A stretch of DNA of 64,000 bases, taken from contig JAZUFZ010000011.1 of assembly GCA_045640985.1 (NCBI GenBank), forward strand, positions 45,764 to 109,763. Direction: 5' to 3'. The translations under genes were made by a program, and so were the position numbers. This DNA comes from Colimorpha sp045640985 (lineage in GTDB: Bacteria; Bacteroidota; Bacteroidia; Bacteroidales; P3). The notes beneath the pieces were generated by a model. The model ran no database searches and was not told the origin of the DNA. It saw only the letters and a program-made list of their open reading frames with translations. Of the stretch, positions 1 to 7,436 are shown one piece after another; the first letter of the stretch is position 1, and each line of letters begins with the position of its first letter.

Positions 1-1
1 T

Positions 2-1129
2 CAACGTGCCAAGGAAGAAATCGACCTTGCCATCGCCAACGATGCAACCAAGGGCGATGCCAAGACCTGGTGCTACAAAGGACTTATCTACAGCCAGATC
101 GGTGCTGAAATGATCAAGCCAAACTCCAAGTATGCAAACGCAGTTCCAGACTGGGTTGAACAAGCCTCTGCAGCCGCTATGGAATGCAAACGCCTCGACA
201 CCCAAAATGAATTCTCAGCTAACAACAACACCGTATTCGGTTTCGTCGGTCAGGAATTCTATTCACGCGCCATCAAAGCCTACAACATTGACAAAGATTA
301 TGCAAAAGCCATGCAGCTCTGCGAACAGTCCATTGCCATGTTCAACGAATCCGGAGACAAAAAATCCACCGACCAGGTTTATTACCTTGCCGGACTTTGT
401 GCAAAAGTGCTCCACGACAATGACGCCCTCGCAAAATATTTCAAACCACTTGTTCGCCGCAAGACCGACAAGCCAGCCGTTTACCGTGCGCTGTTTGACA
501 TGTACAAGGCTGAAGGCCAGAACGAAGAGGCTATGAAAGTTGCTAACAACTATGTAAAGAACCACCCGGAAGATTACAATGCAACGCTGCTTCTTGCAGA
601 AGGTTATCTTGTAAACAACAACATCGAGAAAGCCAACGAGCAGATCAACAACACACTTAACCTTACCCGTGAAAATCCTGCACTGTATGCCCAGATTCTG
701 GGTCAGGCAGCTGCCATCCTCGAACTTTCCAAGGACTACGCTGGAGCAGAAGCAAGATACCAGGAATCTCTCACAATGAATCCTAACCAGTACGAAGCCA
801 ACTATGGTCTTGGCACCATGATTTTCAACCGCGCCGTAGATATGGTAAACAGCGCCAACGAAATCCAGCCTGAAGACGATCCTGAAGGCGAACGCTATGC
901 AATGATGATTGAAGAAGCTAACGGCTATTTCCGCCAGTCCACACAGTATTTCAATTCAGCCATCAACTATATCGACAACCTCGCAGATCCTGACGCAAAA
1001 GCACAGCAGATCGCAAATCTGCATCAGTGCCTCCAGGCTTTGAAAGTTGTTTATGCACGTCTTGAAATGTACGACGAATTGAAACCAATCAATGAGCGTC
1101 TCGCAGAAATCGAAAAGACCAACAAATAA
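2..1129 (+). CDS. Tetratricopeptide repeat protein, 5'-truncated by the window edge
   Basis: The reading frame is open from base 2 to the TAA at 1127-1129, so the first ATG in view (110) is internal and the true start lies upstream of the window. The visible part contains several helix-turn-helix TPR units, for instance around the stretches YYLAGLCAKVL, ATLLLAEGYLVNN and EANYGLGTMIFNRAVDM. TPR proteins are protein-interaction scaffolds. In Bacteroidetes many such genes begin with a signal peptide, but that end is not visible here. No catalytic motif is seen, so the function is not assignable. A clear hairpin terminator follows. Confidence 0.85.
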   Translation, partial: QRAKEEIDLAIANDATKGDAKTWCYKGLIYSQIGAEMIKPNSKYANAVPDWVEQASAAAMECKRLDTQNEFSANNNTVFGFVGQEFYSRAIKAYNIDKDYAKAMQLCEQSIAMFNESGDKKSTDQVYYLAGLCAKVLHDNDALAKYFKPLVRRKTDKPAVYRALFDMYKAEGQNEEAMKVANNYVKNHPEDYNATLLLAEGYLVNNNIEKANEQINNTLNLTRENPALYAQILGQAAAILELSKDYAGAEARYQESLTMNPNQYEANYGLGTMIFNRAVDMVNSANEIQPEDDPEGERYAMMIEEANGYFRQSTQYFNSAINYIDNLADPDAKAQQIANLHQCLQALKVVYARLEMYDELKPINERLAEIEKTNK

Positions 1130-1167
1130 TGTATAATGTATGGGATTTTTTAATCCAATAATCATCA

Positions 1168-1205
1168 GAAAGGAGGTCGTAAATGCCTCCTTTCTTCTTT
1201 TCTAT
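1168..1205 (+). terminator. Rho-independent terminator of the TPR gene
   Basis: An 8-bp stem AAAGGAGG / CCTCCTTT (1169-1176 with 1186-1193) encloses a 9-nt loop. It is followed by a T-rich tract. It lies 40 nt after the TPR gene stop. Confidence 0.8.
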
Positions 1206-1409
1206 TCACTACTTAACATAACACAAATTGTTATTGTATCTATTATGATATGGAATAATTAGCAAATCTGCACATTTTCAATTAATGCAATTATCCGGAA
1301 AAATCCAATATATACTATATTTCAGGGGCGATTTGTAACCGAAAAATTTTGAAAGATAAAAAAATATTCTGTTGTAAATCAAGCATAAACAAAAAATATT
1401 CAAAATAAA

Positions 1410-1441
1410 TTTGGTCAATATTAAAAAAATGTGTACTTTTG
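1410..1441 (+). promoter_or_regulatory. Bacteroidetes-type promoter of the tRNA-Gln gene
   Basis: TTTG at 1410-1413 and TACTTTTG at 1434-1441 match the -33 and -7 consensus of the Bacteroidetes primary sigma factor (TTTG / TAnnTTTG), with a 20-bp spacer. The predicted transcript would begin about 30 nt before the mature tRNA. Confidence 0.8.
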
Positions 1442-1478
1442 CAACCGCTTTTGAAAGGAAAAGCATCCACAAAAAGAT

Positions 1479-1549
1479 TGTCCATTGGTGTAATGGTAGC
1501 ACATCTGACTCTGGATCAGCCAGTCTAGGTTCGAATCCTGGATGGACAA
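1479..1549 (+). tRNA. tRNA-Gln (anticodon CTG)
   Basis: A 7-bp acceptor stem TGTCCAT / ATGGACA (1479-1485 with 1542-1548) is followed by discriminator A1549. The D-arm, an anticodon loop CTCTGGA with anticodon CTG, and a T-arm containing GGTTCGAATCC are all recognisable. The U1-A72 first pair is typical of bacterial tRNA-Gln. The outermost anticodon-stem pair is a T-C mismatch. CCA is not encoded (the following bases are CAA). Confidence 0.92.
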
Positions 1550-1550
1550 C

Positions 1551-1581
1551 AAAAAAGCTTGCAGATCTGCAAGCTTTTTTT
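1551..1581 (+). terminator. Terminator of tRNA-Gln
   Basis: A nearly perfect palindrome centred on AGATCT, with stem GCTTGCAG / CTGCAAGC flanked by A6 and T7, starts one base after the tRNA. It is an intrinsic terminator, probably usable from both strands. Confidence 0.85.
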
Positions 1582-1640
1582 ATTTCCGTTCATCAAAGAT
1601 TCTTATCAAAAGTTCAAACCATCTACACCTGCCGCTCATC

Positions 1641-2405
1641 TTAAATCTCCGGTGCGAACATTCCCGACGACTCCTCTATCGGGACCGACAGCTTGCCTGT
1701 ACGGTATCCGCTTTTGAGCACATATATGACCGCCTTGTTCGTGGTAGAGCCCATTTCATCATACTTGATTCCCAGCATCTCCGGTCTCGTTACCTCCATC
1801 ACGCAGTCCGAGTAATGCGACATGCCCGACCAGTCTGACAAATCCTCTATCGTCGGCTCCTGGGTCTTGTCATACCTGCCGTCTTGGGTCGTCACGATGA
1901 TACACACATTCAGTTCCTCGGCCAGCCTCTTCACATATCTTCCCAGCACACCCTGACCATTTCCAATGCTGCCATCCGGATCAAACATATCTTCCATCGT
2001 GTCCCATATCAGACACCCCACCCCCTCGCGCTCCACCAGATACCGGCACCGGCCCACAAAGTAGCTCCACTTCATCCACGGCTCGCATTCCAGATACAGT
2101 CCCACATCATCCATCTGCGCGTCTGACAGCAGTTTCTCCCGTTCCTCGTAGGTCGCAGGGCACTTCCCGCCACGCAATATCGACACCACCCTCACCATAA
2201 AGTCCACATCCTGCCAGGACCGGTCCGCGAAGAATCCCACCTTCACCCCCTCGTCCAGCAGATTCTTTGCCAGCGTGAGAGCCAGTCCGGTCTTGCCCAT
2301 CATTTCCCCGCCTCCTATCAGATACACCTTGCCCGATTCCAGTCCGCCGATGAGCATATCCAGCATCGGCATTCCCGAGTTGTGCCGCATACGGATTTCC
2401 TGCAT
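1641..2405 (-). CDS. DnaB-like C-terminal-domain ATPase (RecA fold), stand-alone
   Basis: This 254-aa protein consists almost entirely of a RecA/DnaB-type ATPase core. The Walker A motif GGEMMGKT is near residue 33 and a Walker B-like strand ending in LIWDTM is near residue 130. The opening PMLDMLIGGLESGKVYLIGG resembles the start of the replicative DnaB helicase C-domain, which normally follows an N-terminal primase-interacting domain. That N-terminal domain is absent. It may be a helicase relative of a mobile or phage-derived module, or a DNA-maintenance ATPase; the role is inferred only from the fold. The ATG at 2405 is used. The neighbour upstream is a broken lipoprotein gene. Confidence 0.75.
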   Translation of the reverse strand: MQEIRMRHNSGMPMLDMLIGGLESGKVYLIGGGEMMGKTGLALTLAKNLLDEGVKVGFFADRSWQDVDFMVRVVSILRGGKCPATYEEREKLLSDAQMDDVGLYLECEPWMKWSYFVGRCRYLVEREGVGCLIWDTMEDMFDPDGSIGNGQGVLGRYVKRLAEELNVCIIVTTQDGRYDKTQEPTIEDLSDWSGMSHYSDCVMEVTRPEMLGIKYDEMGSTTNKAVIYVLKSGYRTGKLSVPIEESSGMFAPEI

Positions 2406-2530
2406 ATCTCCACAGCGTCGCTTATCCGCATAGCATGGTCATCCTTTCCGGATGCCATATTCTGATCATTATTTTTTTCCATCATATTTGTATATTATTG
2501 GTTTATATTATGAATAAAAATCCTGCAACG

Positions 2531-3559
2531 TCAGTCCTTATCCGAACCGAATGCCTCCTCGCATCGCTTTTCGTAGTTGAAATTCAGCAGTTCCTGATCC
2601 GAGCAGTCTTTATCCAGACACATTTCCAGCATCACATCACTCGTCACTCCATAATTATTATACCGGTTCTTCAGGTCAATCAGCTGGGCACGGGCCTCGC
2701 TATAGGTGATTGACTCGTAGGCCCTCTTGAATTTCGCATCCGTCAGCCGCGAAGCCACCGATTTCCGATAGGCATACCACGCGTGGAACGCCTTCCGGTA
2801 CTTCTCCACTACCCTGTCCGCATCTATCGGCTCCTTGCCATACCCGGGCTTGTAGTTCTCCACCAGCATCCGGCACTCCCGGTCGAACAGGTCGAGCGGC
2901 ACATCCAGTTCATTCCCTGTTTCGGGGTTCAACCCGAGAATAGCCCTGTACATACTTCTCTCAAAGATACCCGGCATACAGAGAATCCCTGTTACCGCTA
3001 TCCAAGATCCAGACCCCTCAATCGCATGCGCCACAGAGTCGCACACATCAAAAAGTGCATAGTTCAGTTCCCCGTACAGCCTCATCTCTTTCTCTATATC
3101 CACCAGCTTCGTCTTGCGCAGCACCTTCCTTGCCTCCTGTCCGTACAGCCACACCACATAACTCTCAAACTGCCAGCTGGTCCTTTCGGCCACCATCATA
3201 CCGAAATTGCTGTAGTCATATTCACTGATATCGAAATTCTCCTTGCACAGTTCATCAATCTTTCAGATTCTGGCGCACCGGTCCGAAGGCATACCGATAC
3301 CTTCCGACTCGATATACCCCGCCACAATCGAATCCACCTTCGCATAATCCACCTCCTCGCCCGAAAGTTCAAAGATGCTGTCCACCAGATACACCACCTT
3401 CCATTCTTCGTAATGCTCCTCCCTGAACGACTCGGGAATCGCCGACTCCCACCCTTCTGCCGCCTCAGAGTTCTGTCCCTCAGACGCATTCTTGTTTTCC
3501 GTACCGCAGTTCCAGCACAGAACTGCCAATACCAATACATACAGATACTTTTTCATCAT
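2531..3559 (-). pseudogene. Lipoprotein-like secreted protein gene interrupted by one in-frame TGA
   Basis: Two ORFs lie in the same frame. One runs from 3559 to a TGA at 3263-3265. The other is open directly after that TGA to the stop at 2531. Read through, they form about 343 codons with one internal stop. The N-terminus (MMKKYLYVLVLAVLCWNCG) is a signal peptide ending in a lipobox-like cysteine, so the product would be an outer-surface or periplasmic lipoprotein. The rest is helical and acidic and has no family I recognise. A single change such as CGA to TGA would explain the break, as would a sequencing error. The second half has an ATG at 3199 and could be made alone, but without export. 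The longer start at 3565 is a TTG; ATG at 3559 fits the signal peptide better. Confidence 0.65.
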
Positions 3560-3589
3560 ATACAATATAATTTTTTAATTCCAACATAT

Positions 3590-3829
3590 CTATAACGTAG
3601 CATTCGCCCATTTCTTACACCGAAATGAAAAAAAAAAGTGATGCGACCCGCCCATAACAGGAGAAAGGCGCATAGGAAGAGTTCGCCTATGAGGGTCAGG
3701 ACCAGGTTCAGAACAAGCCCATGGATGAGCCGACGTAACGCCTAATGCTCCGGCGAGCGCGGACAGTACGGCGATTACTATTTTGATGATTTTCTGCCAT
3801 TGGTCGGGGTCGATGGTTTCTTTTGACAT
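3590..3829 (-). CDS. Probable smalltalk-type miniprotein
   Basis: This 79-codon ORF starts at ATG 3829. The first ~32 residues (including KIIKIVIAVLSALAGALG) form a single hydrophobic helix that matches my memory of the Bacteroidales smalltalk family, usually about 30-40 aa. The remaining ~45 residues are rich in P, H and R and do not look conserved, so a stop codon may have been lost or frameshifted near residue 32. The function of the family is unknown. The same-strand neighbours are the broken lipoprotein and the DnaB-like ATPase genes. Confidence 0.5.
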   Translation of the reverse strand: MSKETIDPDQWQKIIKIVIAVLSALAGALGVTSAHPWACSEPGPDPHRRTLPMRLSPVMGGSHHFFFSFRCKKWANATL

Positions 3830-3850
3830 TCGTTTAAGGTCTAGAGGTTT

Positions 3851-3984
3851 ATCACGCAGAACGCGCAGAATTAATGAAGGTTTAGTTCACTGCGGTCTCT
3901 GACCTTCGGTTCGGCTTCGCCTCCGTTTCCAAGTTCCGAGTTCAGGTTTCCCGAGATTCTGCGCATCTGCGCATTCTGCGTGAT
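3851..3984. repeat. Inverted-repeat element with ends ATCACGCAGAA / TTCTGCGTGAT
   Basis: The left arm (3851-3872) and right arm (3956-3984) are near-reverse complements built from CACGCAGAA and GCGCAGAA blocks, around a ~80-bp GC-rich centre. The CGCAGA-type composition resembles short interspersed palindromes found in many bacterial genomes. No gene is contained. Confidence 0.6.
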
Positions 3985-4190
3985 ATTTCCTGTGTTCAAT
4001 TTCGGATGCAAAGATACGAACTCTTTCTGATGCCGGATGCCAGTTTTGTCCGCATTCGTTCCGATTTGTCCGCATTCAGTGTCTTTTTGGTGTCAATTTG
4101 TACTTATTAGTGTCATCACGGGATCAGACCCTTTGATGATACAGAGGGCGGGCAACTCCGTTTTTCTGGCGAAGCCTCGCTGGGGAAACG

Positions 4191-4356
4191 CCTGGTATCT
4201 CCCTGGTATCTCTCTGGTATCTCCCTGGTAACTCCCAGTTCCGGCCCTCTGCGGGACAGCAGAACGACACCGAAGCTACGGCCTTACCTGGGAGGTATCA
4301 CGTAGCGAAGAGGGAGCGTATGACAATCACGATTATGATTTCCGCAATACTTTGAA
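4191..4356. repeat. 160-bp interspersed element, copy 1, with 11-bp phased TAWCT array
   Basis: TATCT/TAACT occurs at 4196, 4207, 4218 and 4229, exactly 11 bp apart. This is followed by ~120 bp (CCGAAGCTACGGCCTTACCT, then TACGTAGCGAAGAGGG-like and ATCACGATTATGATTTCCGC) that recurs in inverted orientation at 22760-22921 with roughly 85-90% identity by eye. The element ends 12 nt from the stop of the acyl-CoA synthetase gene, on its 3' side. The stretch 3985-4190 before it shows no gene or clear signal. Confidence 0.8.
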
Positions 4357-4367
4357 GAGCCAAAGAA

Positions 4368-6134
4368 TCATTCAAATAGATTATCTATAATTTCTTTGTA
4401 TGCCGCAGAAATCACACCACGACGGATTTTCAGCGTCGGGGTAAGGAATTTATTTGATTCCGACCATGTATCCGTAACCAGATGCCATTTCTTGATCTGC
4501 TCCGTATTGCCAAGCTGTGCATTATATTTATCCACAACCTTCTGATACCGCTGCAGCGTCTGTTTATCGGAAATCATTTCCTCACGAGTCTGATATTTAG
4601 GAACTCCGTGTCGCTGCTGCCATTCTTTAAGGAAATCAAAATCTGGTGCAATAATAGCTGCTGCAAACTTCTGACCTTCACCTACGACCATCATATCCAA
4701 CACGAAGGGGGATTCTTTGAATTTTTCTTCTATCACCTCTGGATTGACAAATTTACCCATCGAGGTCTTGAACATACTTTTGGTACGGCCCGTAAGATAC
4801 AGGAATCCGTCGCTGTCAAAACGCCCCGTGTCTCCGGTATGGAACCAGCCATCGCTATCTATGGCATCAGCCGTCAGTTCCGGGGACTTATAATAGCCTT
4901 TCATTACATTACCGCCACGGCAAAGAATTTCATTATTTTCAGGCGCAATCTTGACTTCAAGTCCGCGCAAAGTTTTGCCTACCGTGCCGATTCTCCGGCC
5001 GCCGTGAGAATTAGTAACTGCCACTAACGGAGAGCATTCCGTAAGGCCGTATCCTTCGTAAAGTGTAAGGCCGACACAGGTAAAGAATCTCGTCAGTCTG
5101 GGTTGTATAGCGGCACCTCCCGAAACCAGCATATCCAGCCTTCCACCTAACGACTCACGTATCTGCGAATAGACCATCTTATCAGCAAATAAGCGCTTTA
5201 TCCTAAAACCTATCGACTGCTTGGGCCTATCCATATCATAGTTACACCCCAACTCCAACGCCCAGAAGAATATCTTACGTTTCAAGCCCGTCAGTTTTTC
5301 TCCCTTACGATAAATCTTATCATATACCTTTTCCAGGAATCTCGGGACAGATGCCATAATATGTGGACGGGCCTCTTTCGCATTCTCAGCGACCTTTCCG
5401 ACACTTTCGGCATAATATGTCTCAAAACCCATATACTGATACAGGTAATTCATCATACGCTCATAGATATGGCACAATGGCATCCAGCTCAAGGCCGTAG
5501 TAAAATAGGGCAGCGGACTCTCTTCAATGCCGAACAGGTTCATCAATATTCCTTTATGACTTAACATCACGCCCTTAGGGACACCAGTAGTGCCGCTTGT
5601 ATAGATCATCGTTGCCACATCGTCCCCCGTGATTGAAGATTTTATGGATTCCAGCAACTGCGGGTTGGGATTCTGCGAACCGAGAGCTATGATGTCTGAC
5701 AAATTGGGAGTTCCTTCTACGGGATTAATCGTGTAGATACATTGAAGTTCAGGAAGTTTATCTGCTATATGCTGCATTTTATGCAGAAGCCCTTCCGATT
5801 CTACAATAATATAGCGGACCTCGGCATTGGAAAGTATAAACAGATAATCTTCTTCACTTATAGTGGGATATATCGGTACCAGAACCGCCCCTATCATCTG
5901 GACTCCCATATCTATATAATTCCATTCAGGACGACCCGACGAAACCAGAGCTACGTTTTCTCCGCGTTCCACTCCCATTGAAAGCAATCCGAAACTGATA
6001 AGTTCCGACTGACTTATATATTCATCTATATTATGTTCTTTCCAAACTCCAGCCTCCTTATGAACGAAAACAGGACGAGGCGCATTTTGCTCTTTCCTAT
6101 AGGCTGGAATATCAAATAAACGTTTAACTTGCAT
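4368..6134 (-). CDS. Long-chain fatty acid-CoA ligase (AMP-forming)
   Basis: This protein activates fatty acids to acyl-CoA through an acyl-AMP intermediate. It is an ANL-superfamily enzyme with the P-loop motif YTSGTTGVPKG near residue 190, the GYGLTECSP motif near 365, and DGWFHTGDTG near 435. Length (588 aa) fits the FadD15-type long-chain synthetases common in Bacteroidetes. The frame is open nine codons further upstream from a TTG, but that overlaps the TACTTTTG promoter element, so ATG 6134 (MQVKRLFDIP) is the start. It is monocistronic, with the repeat element immediately downstream. Substrate chain length cannot be read from the sequence. Confidence 0.9.
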   Translation of the reverse strand: MQVKRLFDIPAYRKEQNAPRPVFVHKEAGVWKEHNIDEYISQSELISFGLLSMGVERGENVALVSSGRPEWNYIDMGVQMIGAVLVPIYPTISEEDYLFILSNAEVRYIIVESEGLLHKMQHIADKLPELQCIYTINPVEGTPNLSDIIALGSQNPNPQLLESIKSSITGDDVATMIYTSGTTGVPKGVMLSHKGILMNLFGIEESPLPYFTTALSWMPLCHIYERMMNYLYQYMGFETYYAESVGKVAENAKEARPHIMASVPRFLEKVYDKIYRKGEKLTGLKRKIFFWALELGCNYDMDRPKQSIGFRIKRLFADKMVYSQIRESLGGRLDMLVSGGAAIQPRLTRFFTCVGLTLYEGYGLTECSPLVAVTNSHGGRRIGTVGKTLRGLEVKIAPENNEILCRGGNVMKGYYKSPELTADAIDSDGWFHTGDTGRFDSDGFLYLTGRTKSMFKTSMGKFVNPEVIEEKFKESPFVLDMMVVGEGQKFAAAIIAPDFDFLKEWQQRHGVPKYQTREEMISDKQTLQRYQKVVDKYNAQLGNTEQIKKWHLVTDTWSESNKFLTPTLKIRRGVISAAYKEIIDNLFE

Positions 6135-6158
6135 ATCCTTTTTCGTTATTTTCGATTG

Positions 6159-6166
6159 CAAAAGTA
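6159..6166 (-). promoter_or_regulatory. -7 element TACTTTTG of the acyl-CoA ligase gene
   Basis: TACTTTTG on the minus strand lies 25 nt before ATG 6134. It gives a leader of about 20 nt and excludes the TTG start at 6161. No good -33 TTTG is seen. Confidence 0.65.
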
Positions 6167-6373
6167 CAACTTTTCAAATAAACTGATGCTTTAATGATAC
6201 TGGTGGTCTTATATTGGGATGAAACCATCGTATCAGGTGCCAAATATAATGTTTTTAGGGATTAAATTTGTTAAATTTCCTTATATCCCACATTGATGGG
6301 ATTAATAAAACGGGTAAAATGTGATAAAATCCACCATTTTTTCACAAAAAGAACAAAGCCTTACGAAAAAAGA

Positions 6374-6405
6374 TTTGCACATATTAAAAATTATGTGTAC
6401 TTTTG
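6374..6405 (+). promoter_or_regulatory. Promoter of holA (TTTG-20 bp-TACTTTTG)
   Basis: TTTG at 6374-6377 and TACTTTTG at 6398-6405 are separated by 20 bp. A start near 6411 would leave a ~20-nt leader before ATG 6432. An upstream ATG at 6321 lies before the promoter and is not used. Confidence 0.8.
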
Positions 6406-6431
6406 TAATTTATAATTTATTCTATATATCT

Positions 6432-7421
6432 ATGGCAACTACTGAAAACCAGATTTTTTCATCAATAAAAGCAGGAAATCCATCTCCTATATATCTGATA
6501 ACAGGGGAAGAGGATTATTACATAGACCTGGTTTCAGACTTTCTGGAGCAGAATATTGTAGATGCCGATTACAGGGACTTCGATCAGGTAGTTTTATATG
6601 GCAGAGATGTTTCTATGCTTGACATCATCAGCAGAGCCAAGCAATACCCTATGGCTTCCGCCCGACAGCTGATTCTTGTGAAAGAGGCACAGGACATAAC
6701 TTCAAAAGACGGAGGCTGGGACCTTATAACCACATACTGCGAAAACCCTCAGCCGCAAACCGTTATGGCATTCTGCTTCCGCCACAAGAAATTCGACAAG
6801 CGATCCAAGGCATACAAAGCCATTGCAAACACCGGCACAGTATATGAACATGCCAAACTGTACGAGAATCAGATACCCGCATGGATTGCACAATATGTAA
6901 ACAGCCACGACTACGCCATTACAGAGAAATCAGCTGTACTGATTGCCCAACAGACAGGTAACAACCTCAGCCGGATTGCCAACGAACTGGATAAATTATT
7001 CATTGTACTTCCGCCCAAAACCACAATTAACGATGCTGTGGTGGAACAGCATATCGGCATCAGCCGTGAATACAATATATTTGAACTCCAGAATGCCATC
7101 GGGAGACGCGACATCAAAGCCTGCAATACTATTGTAAATCACTTTGCAAAGACTCCTAAAGATAATCCCATCCAAATGGTTCTGCCCCTGCTGTATAAAT
7201 ACTTCATTGACTTGATGATTTACATTCAGAATCCTGCTGATCTCAAAGTGAATCCTTTCTTTCTGAAAGACTATGCCGCCGCATCCAAAAACTACCCGCT
7301 TCCCAAACTGGCCTCCTGTATCGGCTATCTCTATGAGGCCGACTGCAGAAGCAAAGGCATCGCTTCCAGAATGGAAGACGGCGAAATACTCAAAGAACTT
7401 ATATTCAAAATCATACATTAG
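6432..7421 (+). CDS. holA: DNA polymerase III subunit delta
   Basis: This is the clamp-loader wrench subunit that opens the beta sliding clamp during replication. The N-terminus SPIYLITGEEDYYIDLVSDF is the characteristic degenerate P-loop start of HolA. The middle contains the family pattern ISREYNIFELQNAIG, and the helical collar domain forms the C-terminus. Length (329 aa) is normal. The frame extends 37 codons upstream, but the promoter at 6374-6405 and the usual N-terminus support ATG 6432. The TonB receptor gene follows 15 nt later and may be co-transcribed. Confidence 0.93.
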   Translation: MATTENQIFSSIKAGNPSPIYLITGEEDYYIDLVSDFLEQNIVDADYRDFDQVVLYGRDVSMLDIISRAKQYPMASARQLILVKEAQDITSKDGGWDLITTYCENPQPQTVMAFCFRHKKFDKRSKAYKAIANTGTVYEHAKLYENQIPAWIAQYVNSHDYAITEKSAVLIAQQTGNNLSRIANELDKLFIVLPPKTTINDAVVEQHIGISREYNIFELQNAIGRRDIKACNTIVNHFAKTPKDNPIQMVLPLLYKYFIDLMIYIQNPADLKVNPFFLKDYAAASKNYPLPKLASCIGYLYEADCRSKGIASRMEDGEILKELIFKIIH

Positions 7422-7436
7422 CCCACACCTTCAAAC

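Noticed and set aside
3263..3265. TGA recoded as a sense codon (selenocysteine or Trp)
   Set aside because: TGA terminates several intact genes here and no SECIS-like or tRNA evidence is seen.
6321..6431. N-terminal extension of holA
   Set aside because: It precedes and spans a full promoter, and the standard HolA N-terminus begins at ATG 6432.
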